The notes under the pieces are model-generated. The model saw only the letters and a program-made list of their open reading frames with translations. It was not told the origin of the DNA and did not search any database. From Cryobacterium frigoriphilum (GTDB lineage Bacteria > Actinomycetota > Actinomycetes > Actinomycetales > Microbacteriaceae): a DNA stretch of 64,000 nucleotides. The stretch spans positions 186,001-250,000 of the forward strand of contig NZ_SOHE01000053.1 in NCBI RefSeq assembly GCF_004403305.1. The letters run 5' to 3'. The stretch's first letter is position 1. Every line of letters begins with the position of its first letter. This document shows positions 40,085 through 47,387 of this stretch, piece by piece. A program made the translations under genes and the position numbers.

Positions 40085-40762
40085 TCACCGCTGCGTGAGC
40101 CGGGTCGCCAGCTCGCTCAGGGTGGTGATCGTGTGGTCCGGTGCCATGAAGTAGCTCGGATAGCTCGCGCCGCCGCGGTTGAGCCACGCGGTCTGAAGGC
40201 CCGCCTCGGCGGCCCCGTGAGTGTCCCAGGGGTGCACGGCAACCAGCAGCAGATCGGCCGGGGCGACGCCGCAGGCATCCGCCGCATACTCGTAGGCGGT
40301 ACGAACGGGCTTCCAGGCCGGCGCGTCTTCCACCGTGAGCAGGGCCTCGAATTCGCTTCGCAGCCCGGCCCGCGTCAAGAGGGATTCGGCGACCTGCGCG
40401 GATCCGTTCGAGAAGGTCACCAGGCGAAAGCCCTGTGCCCTGAGTGCCCGGATTCCGTCGGCGATGTCGGGGTGCAGATCGAGCGAACCGAACCCGCGCA
40501 TGATAAAGCTCACGGCATCGTCGAGGCTGCGTGACAGCTCGATATCGCGCAGCACGGAGCGCAGCATCTCGGTTCCGACCACGGCGAACTTCGCGCTGCT
40601 GCCCGCGGCGGCGAGGGCGAAGCCATCTCGCAACAGGGAAGCGAACCAGACGCGGGCCAGCGACGCCGGGGCGCCGACCTCCGTGAAGCGGGCGCTGAGG
40701 GGCGCCATGTCGGACAGGGTCTCGTTGACATCGAAGACGATCACGGACGGCGTGCGGGTCAT
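40085..40762 (-). CDS. Type II haloacid dehalogenase-like hydrolase
   Basis: The 225-residue HAD-superfamily protein has motif I FDVNETLSD, motif II VTFSNGSA, Lys in AWKPVRTAYEYAA and motif III AVHPWDTHGAAEAGLQTAWLNR. This matches L-2-haloacid dehalogenase/type II members, which cleave C-halogen bonds via an Asp ester; many relatives act on other substrates. GAGGAAC lies before the ATG. No haloacid transporter is nearby. Confidence 0.88.
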   Translation of the reverse strand: MTRTPSVIVFDVNETLSDMAPLSARFTEVGAPASLARVWFASLLRDGFALAAAGSSAKFAVVGTEMLRSVLRDIELSRSLDDAVSFIMRGFGSLDLHPDIADGIRALRAQGFRLVTFSNGSAQVAESLLTRAGLRSEFEALLTVEDAPAWKPVRTAYEYAADACGVAPADLLLVAVHPWDTHGAAEAGLQTAWLNRGGASYPSYFMAPDHTITTLSELATRLTQR

Positions 40763-40795
40763 AGTGGGTTCCTCAGAGTCGGGGCGGGAGGCGGC

Positions 40796-40846
40796 AGTGC
40801 GGACCGGAGTTCAGTGCGGACCGGAGTTCAGTGCGGACCGGAGTCA
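40796..40846. repeat. Three tandem 17-bp repeats
   Basis: AGTGCGGACCGGAGTTC is repeated at 40796, 40813 and 40830; the third copy has lost one T and ends in the stop codon of the DUF1684 gene. Copy-number change here would not alter the protein. Confidence 0.85.
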
Positions 40847-41665
40847 GTGCAGCGGGTCACCGTTCGCGTTCAGCACGTTGCGTTCGCCGGCTTCAATCGC
40901 GAAGTCCAAGCGGTTCTCCGCCGGCGGGATGGGGCAGTTGAAGTTGTAGCTAAAGGCACACGGCGGTAGGTAGGCCCGATTGAAGTCGAGCGTCACCGCG
41001 CCGGTCTCGCTGGGAACGACTCGAAGAAACCGTCCGACGCTGTAGCTCGTGACGCCGGTGGTGGCGTCGGCGAAGACGAGCAGCACGCTCGTTCCGTCTT
41101 CGAACGCCACCAGGCGATGGTCCCGACCGTCGAGGGTGACGCGGATCTGCCCCGGTACGGTCTGCTCACGGGTCTTTCCCGCCTCGGCGATATGGGCGAT
41201 ACTGATCGCGTCCGCGCCGACGTTCGGGGTGTAGTGCCCCGCCACGACCCAGGCCGGGTCATACGCAAAGGCCTCGATGGAGCCGAAGTCACGAATGCCG
41301 GGTGAATCGGCGTCCCAGACGCGCAGGGCGTAGTCCCCCTCCTCGCTCGCGATGACGGTTCCCGTCACGGTGTCGCTGAAGCGGATGCGGGACGGCGTCG
41401 CGCAGTCCATGCCCGCCGGCAGGGCCTCGCCGTCGACCAGCACACCGTCGACGACGATGCCGTCGGCCGCGGAGGCCACCACGCGTAAACCCGACACGCC
41501 GCCCGACAGGGGCGACCAGAGGCCGGGCACGCCCCAAATCGGCTGGCTCGCCGCGACATCACCGGTAATCCACTGGGTGTTCGCGAGTGCCAGATTGCCC
41601 TGGGCCGCGATGACGGCATCCGCTCGCCGCCGACGCACCGCGGCCAGCAGCCCCTCGGGCGTCAC
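40844..41665 (-). CDS. DUF1684 domain-containing protein
   Basis: The 273-residue product ends with the DUF1684 hallmark TLDFNRAYLPPCAFSYNFNCPIPPAENRL, in which the Pro-Pro-Cys-Ala-Phe and the second Cys are conserved. The family's function is unknown. The GTG at 41665 overlaps the stop of the DUF427 gene (GTGA), so both proteins are made together. No signal peptide is seen. A tandem repeat abuts its stop codon. Confidence 0.9.
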   Translation of the reverse strand: MTPEGLLAAVRRRRADAVIAAQGNLALANTQWITGDVAASQPIWGVPGLWSPLSGGVSGLRVVASAADGIVVDGVLVDGEALPAGMDCATPSRIRFSDTVTGTVIASEEGDYALRVWDADSPGIRDFGSIEAFAYDPAWVVAGHYTPNVGADAISIAHIAEAGKTREQTVPGQIRVTLDGRDHRLVAFEDGTSVLLVFADATTGVTSYSVGRFLRVVPSETGAVTLDFNRAYLPPCAFSYNFNCPIPPAENRLDFAIEAGERNVLNANGDPLH

Positions 41666-41964
41666 GCAGTGACCTGGACTTCTTTCCAGAAGGTGACGTA
41701 GTTGCTGTAGTCCTGGCCAACCCGATCGAAGGATGCCGGATACGGCGTCGGGTAGCTGAAGGCACGGTCCTGCAGAACGGTATCGCCGTCTTTCACGTTG
41801 AAGTACTGGCACTCGCCCTTCCAACCGCAGGTGTAGGGCGTCGCGCTCGGAATCAGCAGGTCAGAGTTGACGCTCGCGGGCGGAAAGTACCAGTTGCCCT
41901 CGATCTTGATGAGCTGGTCCTGGGGTGCTTCGGCGACCACGGTGCCGTTGAGTACTGCCTTCAT
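41662..41964 (-). CDS. DUF427 domain-containing protein
   Basis: The 100-residue product matches DUF427: MKAVLNGTVVAEA, IKIEGNWYFPPASV, TPYTCGWKGECQYFNV and a Tyr-Pro motif. The family folds as a small beta barrel of unknown role and is often near DUF1684 or other small soluble proteins. The ATG at 41964 has AAAGG eight bases upstream. Confidence 0.92.
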   Translation of the reverse strand: MKAVLNGTVVAEAPQDQLIKIEGNWYFPPASVNSDLLIPSATPYTCGWKGECQYFNVKDGDTVLQDRAFSYPTPYPASFDRVGQDYSNYVTFWKEVQVTA

Positions 41965-42143
41965 GAGAAACCTTTCGTTGACCGGTCGTGTCTGATGACG
42001 GTAGTTGGCGAGGCTGGGAACTCCGCTTCGCAATCCGGATTACCGGAGCGAAGCCAGCATCCGTAATCTGGTGAGGGGTGGCGATCAGTTCCTCAGCGTC
42101 CAGCTCCACCCACACGTTCTTCGACCCCCTGCTTGGAGCACTC

Positions 42144-42437
42144 ATGGCCCTGACCGTACTTCTCGACCTCCGTCTGAAAGCAGACACGCTCGCTGCCGCA
42201 CCGGCCATGCTGAGAGAGATTCTCAGCGACACCCGAGCATTCGATGGATGCCTCGGCGTCGACGTGTTGGTCGATGCCGACGATGCCGCCCACCTGATTC
42301 TGCTGGAGCGTTGGGCGTCGGTCGAAGCCGATGCCGTCTATCGGGCGTGGCGCGCCGGGACCGGGGCAAGCGCCCTCGGTTCGCTGCTCGCCAGTGCCCC
42401 GCAGGTCTCGAAGTTCGAGACCGCCAGCGACATCTGA
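42144..42437 (+). CDS. Antibiotic biosynthesis monooxygenase-like protein
   Basis: The 97-residue product looks like an ABM ferredoxin-like dimeric barrel: LTVLLDLRLKADTLAAAPAMLREILSDTRAFDGCLGVDVLVDADDAAHLILLERWAS. Members include cofactor-free monooxygenases and haem-degrading enzymes, but many are uncharacterised. ATG at 42144 has GGAG five bases before it. Divergent from the DUF427 gene. Confidence 0.8.
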   Translation: MALTVLLDLRLKADTLAAAPAMLREILSDTRAFDGCLGVDVLVDADDAAHLILLERWASVEADAVYRAWRAGTGASALGSLLASAPQVSKFETASDI

Positions 42438-42693
42438 TCGAGTCGGCCGCGAGCGACGAGGCCGTCTGCCAGTCGACGGCGTTGGCATCCTCGATCGCTT
42501 CGAGCACGGCCGGCAGCCGTGTGTCCAGCGCGGAGGGCCCCCACGAAGCGTCGGCGAGGGCGTCGTCAGCCGTCGGAATGTCTCCGGCCGGAGCGGCGAG
42601 CACCGAGGGCAGGCGCTCATCGGACTCGCAGGCCAGTTGCTCGGCCCGCGCCCAGGCAGCCATGGTGTGGCCGGTGTTCAGTCTGGCCCGTGT
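42438..42693. other. Unassigned 256-bp gap, possible gene remnant
   Basis: On the minus strand a frame from ATG 42663 reads an Ala/Asp-rich, protein-like sequence (WARAEQLACESDERLPSVLAA, DASWGPSALDTRLPAVLEAIEDANAVDWQ) for about 75 codons and then runs into the opposite strand of the monooxygenase gene. It has no ribosome site. I do not recognise it; it may be a decayed gene. Confidence 0.3.
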
Positions 42694-43089
42694 TCAGTCT
42701 GTGGCCGTCGTACTGACCAGGCTGTGCCAGGCGCCGTCGCGAAAGACGATGGCGCTTGGCCGAATCTCGACGGCACCGTACTGGGCCCCGGGGCATTTTG
42801 CCGCCCACGCGATGGCCGTGTCCACGTCCGGCACCTCCACGACGAACGTGCCGTTGAGGCGTTCCCTGGTGTCGGCGAATGGACCGTCCTGCACGGTGAG
42901 GGCGCCGTCGCGCACGGAGATCGTGGTCGCCACCGCGACGGGTTGCAGAATGTCTGCGGAGACCAGGACGCCCGCGGCATCGAGCGATTTCGCGTAGGCG
43001 TCAAACGCCGCGCGGCCCCATTCCATGGCCTCGTCGCTGACCTCGGCGTCGCCGGCTTCCTGGCTCATGACGAGCAGTGAGTACTGCAT
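42694..43089 (-). CDS. YciI-family protein
   Basis: The 131-residue product is a YCII/DGPF-type protein: MQYSLLVMSQE at the start, then VRDGALTVQDGPFADTRERLNGTFVVEVPDVDTAIAWAAKCPGA. Actinobacterial members usually lie beside an ECF sigma factor; none is seen here. AGAGGACA precedes the ATG. Two 21-bp direct repeats lie just upstream. Confidence 0.9.
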   Translation of the reverse strand: MQYSLLVMSQEAGDAEVSDEAMEWGRAAFDAYAKSLDAAGVLVSADILQPVAVATTISVRDGALTVQDGPFADTRERLNGTFVVEVPDVDTAIAWAAKCPGAQYGAVEIRPSAIVFRDGAWHSLVSTTATD

Positions 43090-43110
43090 GATGATGTCCT
43101 CTCGCTTCAG

Positions 43111-43156
43111 TTGATGGTGACATGGGGATGATCAATTGATGGTGACATGGGGATGA
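43111..43156. repeat. Direct 21-bp repeat upstream of the YciI gene
   Basis: Bases 43111-43131 are repeated exactly at 43136-43156, separated by TCAA. Each copy contains TGGTGACATGGGGATGA. It lies 22 bp before the YciI ATG, where a regulator could bind in tandem. Confidence 0.85.
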
Positions 43157-43188
43157 CGATCAAGACAGGGCCCGATCGACAGCCCGTC

Positions 43189-43238
43189 AAGGGGCCATCT
43201 CTGACACTTCGCCCACGAAGTGTCAGAGATAGCCCCTT
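43189..43238. terminator. Long hairpin upstream of YciI gene
   Basis: Arms of 23 bases pair with one mismatch around the loop CCCA; the inner 15 pairs are perfect (ATCTCTGACACTTCG). It probably is a second terminator after aceA or an insulating hairpin. Confidence 0.7.
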
Positions 43239-43300
43239 GGCCACTGGTCGACTCGATCACGGCGCAGGCAACGACCCAGGTGCCGGGGCCGGAAAGCACA

Positions 43301-43329
43301 GAAAGCCCCGGTCGATGACCGGGGCTTTC
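43301..43329 (-). terminator. Terminator of aceA
   Basis: GAAAGCCCCGGTC and its exact complement form a 13-bp stem with a GAT loop, 37 bp past the aceA stop. Confidence 0.85.
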
Positions 43330-43365
43330 AGCGATACGGCCGTCTTGGCCGTGGTTCTGTGGTGC

Positions 43366-44982
43366 TTAGTGGCTGGCGAGAGCCGGTTCGTCGAACTGGT
43401 TGCTCGTGTTGTTCACGCCGCCAGCCTTCAGGGCCGCCGCGCCGGCGAAGTACTCCTTGTGGTTGTCACCCAGGTCCGAACCAGACATGTTCTGGTGCTT
43501 GACCGTGGCGATTCCCTCGCGGATTTCGCGACGCTGCACGCCCTTGACGTAGGCGAGCATGCCCTGGTCGGCGAAGTAGCCCTTGGCCAGGTCATCCGTG
43601 GAGAGTGCGGCCGTGTGGTACGTCGGCAGGGTGATGAGGTGGTGGAAGATACCCGCCTCTTTCGAGCTGTCGCGCTGGAAGGTGCGGATCTTCTCGTCGG
43701 CGTTTACGGCAAGCTCGGTCTCGTCGTAGTCGACGCTCATGAGCTTGGCGCGGTCGTAGGCGGAGACATCCTTGCCCTCGGCGAGGAGTGCGTCGTAGGC
43801 CTGCTGACGGAAGTTCAAGGTCCAGTTGAACGACGGGCTGTTGTTGTAGACCAGCTTGGCGTTCGGGATCTCCTTGCGAACTTCGTTCATCATCGCGGCG
43901 ATCTGGCCGATGTGCGGCTTCTCGGTTTCGATCCAGAGCAGGTCGGCTCCGTTGCGCAGCGACGTGATGCTGTCGAGCACGCAGCGGGCCTCGCCGGTTC
44001 CGGCGCGGAACTGGAACAGGTTGCTGGCCAGACGCTTCGGACGCAGCAGCTTGCCGTCGCGCTTGATGACGACATCGCCGTTGCCGAGTTCGGCCTCGGT
44101 GATCTCATCGACGTCGAGGAAGGAGTTGTACTGGTCGCCCAGGTCTCCGGCCTCGTAGGTCACGGCGAGCTTCTGGGTGAGGCCGGCACCGAGCGAGTCG
44201 GTGCGGGAGACGATGATTCCGTTCTCAATGCCGAGCTCGAGGAACGCGTAGCGAACGGCGTTGATCTTGGCGATGAAGTCCTCGTGAGGGACCGTGACCT
44301 TGCCGTCCTGGTGGCCGCACTGCTTCTCGTCTGAAACCTGGTTCTCGATCTGGATGGCGCAGGCGCCGGCCTCGATCATCTTCTTTGCGAGAAGGTAGGT
44401 CGCCTCCGGGTTACCGAAACCAGCGTCGATGTCGGCGATGATCGGCACGACGTGAGTCTCGAAGTTGTCGATCTGGTCGGTCAGCGCGGCGATCCTGGCG
44501 TCGTCGCCCACGATGCGGGCGTTGTCGAGGGCCGTGAAGAGCAGGTCGAGCTCGCGGGCATCCGCCTGGCGGAGGAAGGTGTAGAGCTCCTCGACGAGTG
44601 CGGGAACGGCCGTCTTCTCGTGCATGGACTGGTCGGGGAGCGGACCGAACTCGCTGCGCAGCGCGGCGACCATCCAGCCGGACAGGTACAGGTAGCGCTT
44701 GTTGGTGGTCTTGAGGTGCTTCTTGATGGAGATCATCTTCTGCTGGCCGATGAAACCGTGCCAGACACCCAGCGACTGGGTGTACACGGAGGAGTCGGCG
44801 TCGTACTCCGACATATCCTTGCGCATGATGTCGGCGGTGTACTGCGCGATCTCGAGGCCGGTCTTGAAGCGGTTCTGGGCACGCATGCGGGCGACGGACT
44901 CGGGGTTGATGGCGTCCCAGCTGCTTCCGGACGCCTGCTTCAGGGCTTCGACGGCCACGATGTCGTCATGGTAGACAGTCAT
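43366..44982 (-). CDS. aceA: Isocitrate lyase
   Basis: The 538-residue enzyme cleaves isocitrate to succinate and glyoxylate in the glyoxylate shunt. Metal-binding PIIADIDAGFGNPEATYLLAKKMIEAGA and the active-site loop KQCGHQDGKVTVPHEDF are present; E. coli has KKCGH in the same place. The chain is about 100 residues longer than the E. coli form, so it belongs to a longer subclass. AAGGAAATTAA precedes the ATG. The malate synthase gene is not in this window. An AT-rich dyad upstream may control acetate induction. Confidence 0.96.
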   Translation of the reverse strand: MTVYHDDIVAVEALKQASGSSWDAINPESVARMRAQNRFKTGLEIAQYTADIMRKDMSEYDADSSVYTQSLGVWHGFIGQQKMISIKKHLKTTNKRYLYLSGWMVAALRSEFGPLPDQSMHEKTAVPALVEELYTFLRQADARELDLLFTALDNARIVGDDARIAALTDQIDNFETHVVPIIADIDAGFGNPEATYLLAKKMIEAGACAIQIENQVSDEKQCGHQDGKVTVPHEDFIAKINAVRYAFLELGIENGIIVSRTDSLGAGLTQKLAVTYEAGDLGDQYNSFLDVDEITEAELGNGDVVIKRDGKLLRPKRLASNLFQFRAGTGEARCVLDSITSLRNGADLLWIETEKPHIGQIAAMMNEVRKEIPNAKLVYNNSPSFNWTLNFRQQAYDALLAEGKDVSAYDRAKLMSVDYDETELAVNADEKIRTFQRDSSKEAGIFHHLITLPTYHTAALSTDDLAKGYFADQGMLAYVKGVQRREIREGIATVKHQNMSGSDLGDNHKEYFAGAAALKAGGVNNTSNQFDEPALASH

Positions 44983-45087
44983 TTAATTTCCTTCGACTTG
45001 TGAGGTGAGAGCACTTGGCTGGGCTTTCGCGGCCCGCTATCGGCTGCTAAGTCAAGAGTGGCGCACCAGCACCGGGCACTAGCCGAA

Positions 45088-45130
45088 ATTCTCAACAGAA
45101 CTTTTATCGTTCTTCTGCGTTTGAGAAGAA
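45088..45130. promoter_or_regulatory. AT-rich dyad upstream of aceA
   Basis: ATTCTCAA at 45088 mirrors TTGAGAA at 45121-45127, and GAAC...GTTC lies between. It is 106-148 bp before the aceA start and the only AT-rich stretch nearby. It could bind a carbon-source regulator; no specific regulator is implied by the sequence. Confidence 0.4.
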
Positions 45131-45172
45131 TGTCACGGGCAGTTGTCCCGTCCAGCTCGAAAGAATCCGCAA

Positions 45173-45883
45173 TTACCCCTGTTCGGGGTGGTCAATCGCC
45201 GCGAGAATCGCAGCGGCCAGATCATCGGGCCGGGTGAACTGCGGCCAGTGCCCGGTGGGCAGGTCCACGAGTTCCATCTGCTTCATGCGCGCCAGCTCCG
45301 CCACGAACGGATGGCCGGCCGCAATCCAGTCGACCAGCAGCGCGGACGAGAACTCGCACGCGATCACCGTGACCGGCACGTCAAAACGACGCTCGTCCGT
45401 GAGGTGTTGCGCGTCGCAGGCCACGCCGCGCGGCTGCGGAATGGCTCGAGCCCGAAACTCCGCCCGCAACTCGTCGCTAAGGTCGACGAGGTCTTCATCG
45501 TCGAAGTCGTGCCAGTCGGGCAGCGGTATCTCGTCGCCGTGTGCCTGAAGTGCGTCATTGATGACTCCACCCTCGCCGAGCGGCCCGCTGTCGACGTAGA
45601 CGGCGCGCACCACGCGCAGCGGGCGCGCATCGATGGCGCCGTGAATGATGGCTCCGCCGCCGGAGTGCCCCACGAGCACCACCGGCTCGTCGATGGCATC
45701 AATCACCGCAATGACCGCGTCAATGTGGTCGCGCAGGCCGATGCCGGCTCGGGAGGCATCGATGGAGTGCAGTCCGGGAAGGGTGAGCGAGTGCACGAGG
45801 TGGCCGGCGGCGGTGAGCGCCGGCGCGACCCGCGACCAGGACGACCCGTCGAGCCAGAATCCGGGAACCAGGATGATGTTCAT
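45173..45883 (-). CDS. Alpha/beta hydrolase
   Basis: The 236-residue product begins NIILVPGFWLDGSSWSRVAPAL and has the nucleophile elbow VLVGHSGGGAII, an oxyanion region at PGFW, and a catalytic His in DLPTGHWPQFTRP. It resembles the salicylate-esterase-like branch (EstC/MES type). Substrate unknown. TAGGGT six bases before the ATG indicates a leaderless start. Confidence 0.9.
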   Translation of the reverse strand: MNIILVPGFWLDGSSWSRVAPALTAAGHLVHSLTLPGLHSIDASRAGIGLRDHIDAVIAVIDAIDEPVVLVGHSGGGAIIHGAIDARPLRVVRAVYVDSGPLGEGGVINDALQAHGDEIPLPDWHDFDDEDLVDLSDELRAEFRARAIPQPRGVACDAQHLTDERRFDVPVTVIACEFSSALLVDWIAAGHPFVAELARMKQMELVDLPTGHWPQFTRPDDLAAAILAAIDHPEQG

Positions 45884-45889
45884 GGCGCG

Positions 45890-45895
45890 ACCCTA
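45890..45895 (-). promoter_or_regulatory. -10 element of leaderless hydrolase gene
   Basis: TAGGGT on the minus strand is followed by CGCGCC and the ATG at 45883. Confidence 0.45.
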
Positions 45896-45927
45896 CCCCG
45901 CGCGGGCTGACCTCAGGCAACCCCGCG

Positions 45928-46401
45928 TCAGGGGAACGGGCGCAGGGCGACGGTAGCGAGTACGGCGCGGCCCGCGGCATCCGCTCGCGGAGCCATATCA
46001 ACGAGGGCGAGCTGGGCGAGCGTGAGTTCGTCACCGTCGGTCACCCGGCGGCCACCCTTGATGGTGACGTGCGCGCGAAACTCGGGACCGGTGAAAGCGG
46101 GTTCATGCGGGCGGGCAGCCAGCGGCCGCAGCGCGTCGACCAGCCGGTCATGCAGCAGCGTGAGGCCGGGATCGGGCACCACGAGCGTGACCGGGATGTC
46201 GTGCCGACGCCCGAATCTGGCCTCGACGTCGGCCCGGGCCGTGATCACGGTCTGGGCCGCGGCCACCTCGGCGATGACCGCGGCCACCTCGCCTGGGGTG
46301 TGCTCGGTATGAAACGGTGCGACCACGGTGACGTGCAGGGGCCACTCCGCGACCGCAAAGGTATCCCCGGTCACGAGCGGCGAGAGCGGAACAACAACCA
46401 C
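45928..46401 (-). CDS. 2H phosphoesterase / 2'-5' RNA ligase family
   Basis: The 157-residue product has the two H-x-T/S-x motifs of the 2H superfamily: LHVTVVAPF near residue 25 and FRAHVTIKGG near residue 120. Members hydrolyse cyclic phosphodiesters or join RNA. GTG at 46401 is chosen because GGGAG lies before it; the frame stays open to 46488, but that part would be encoded by a large hairpin. Function in this host is unknown. Confidence 0.85.
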   Translation of the reverse strand: MVVVPLSPLVTGDTFAVAEWPLHVTVVAPFHTEHTPGEVAAVIAEVAAAQTVITARADVEARFGRRHDIPVTLVVPDPGLTLLHDRLVDALRPLAARPHEPAFTGPEFRAHVTIKGGRRVTDGDELTLAQLALVDMAPRADAAGRAVLATVALRPFP

Positions 46402-46418
46402 AACCCGTGTGCTCCCGT

Positions 46419-46478
46419 CGCGAGTGAGTATTTTCTGCGTTTCCCGGGCCCGGGAAGCGCAAAAAGTGCTCACTCGCG
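46419..46478. terminator. 60-nt imperfect palindrome after the small gene at 46485
   Basis: The arms 46419-46448 and 46449-46478 pair with one true mismatch and three G-T pairs. The outer 10 bases (CGCGAGTGAG) and the central 16 (TTCCCGGGCCCGGGAA) are perfect. It starts 7 bp past the stop of the small gene, so it most likely terminates that transcript. Confidence 0.8.
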
Positions 46479-46484
46479 GGGCCT

Positions 46485-46748
46485 TCACGCGGCCGTGGGG
46501 GCGATTTTTACGAAAGTCAGATTATTCATGGGCTGCACGGTCTTCGCGGGGGCGCGGCTGAAGCCCTTGGCGTCGAGACGGTTCTGGCTGCGGAATTCGG
46601 CCATCGCCTCGTCGTAGATCTCGTTCAGGCGCTTGCCGGTGAAGACCTCGGGCGTTCCCTCGGTAAACGTGACGGTGATGAGCGTGGTGCTCGGAAAGTG
46701 GCGGTTCATGCGAATGAAGCCGTCGGCGTCCTGCTGAAGATCAATCAT
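46485..46748 (-). CDS. Small protein of unknown function
   Basis: The 87-residue product starts MIDLQQDADGFIRMNRHFPSTTLITVTFTEGTPEVFTGKRLNEIYDEAMAEF. It is soluble, with mixed strand/helix character. I do not recognise a family. AAGGA precedes the ATG, and a strong terminator follows, so it looks like a real monocistronic gene. Confidence 0.7.
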   Translation of the reverse strand: MIDLQQDADGFIRMNRHFPSTTLITVTFTEGTPEVFTGKRLNEIYDEAMAEFRSQNRLDAKGFSRAPAKTVQPMNNLTFVKIAPTAA

Positions 46749-46836
46749 GGGAATCCTTCTGGTGATCACGTACCTGGGCGAGCACACAATAGTGTGATCG
46801 CGAGCTTCCAGTCTGACCTACCCGCGAGTTGCGGGC

Positions 46837-47202
46837 CTACCGCTGAGTGCTGCCGCGCAGATCGATGACTGCGCGCGTGAGCCGGTCGATGAGGTCGTAC
46901 GGCATCGGCCGGGTCAGCGGAAAGTTCAGGGTGTCCTTGGCCTTGCGAAAGTTGACGAGTTCCTTTTCGAGCGCCGGTGACATCGTCGGAATCGCATACA
47001 CGGCGACATGATGCTTCCAACCGGCGAAGTACAGCAGTGAGTGGCCCTGCACCGAGAACGTCGGCATGCCGTAGCTGATCGATTCGACCGCGGTCGGGGC
47101 GGCACGGCGGATGGTCTGTCGAATTTCCTCCAGCACCGCCCGCTCCTCAGCGGGAAACGCGGCGAGATACTCGTCGACCGAATCCGGCGGTTTCTCAGCC
47201 AT
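46837..47202 (-). CDS. DUF1801 (YdhG-like) protein
   Basis: The 121-residue product has the DUF1801 pattern: VDEYLAAFPAEERAVLEEIRQTIRRAAPTAVESISYGMPTF, then LLYFAGWKHHVAVYAIP and a helical C-terminus. It folds like the frataxin-like YdhG family; the role is unknown. Confidence 0.92.
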   Translation of the reverse strand: MAEKPPDSVDEYLAAFPAEERAVLEEIRQTIRRAAPTAVESISYGMPTFSVQGHSLLYFAGWKHHVAVYAIPTMSPALEKELVNFRKAKDTLNFPLTRPMPYDLIDRLTRAVIDLRGSTQR

Positions 47203-47320
47203 CAGCGACGCCGATCGTCGGGTTCGGTGCGACCGTGCACGGTTGTCATGACGCCAGCGTAGGGCATGCGCTCAGGCACCACAGCGCCCGATCGAATAAA
47301 ACCGGAACTCTGCCCGCGGT

Positions 47321-47350
47321 TTAAAAGGATGATTATGCTAAATATTAGGA
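47321..47350 (+). promoter_or_regulatory. Promoter/operator region of radical SAM gene
   Basis: TTAAAAGGATGATTATGC starts at 47321; TATGCT at 47334-47339 is the probable -10. The same TT(A/G)AAAGGAT motif recurs at 53118 in the norZ/hemG divergent region, so a common regulator is plausible. Confidence 0.45.
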
Positions 47351-47387
47351 GGGTCGGAAATGACCCCGAGCACCAGAGGAACCCCTC

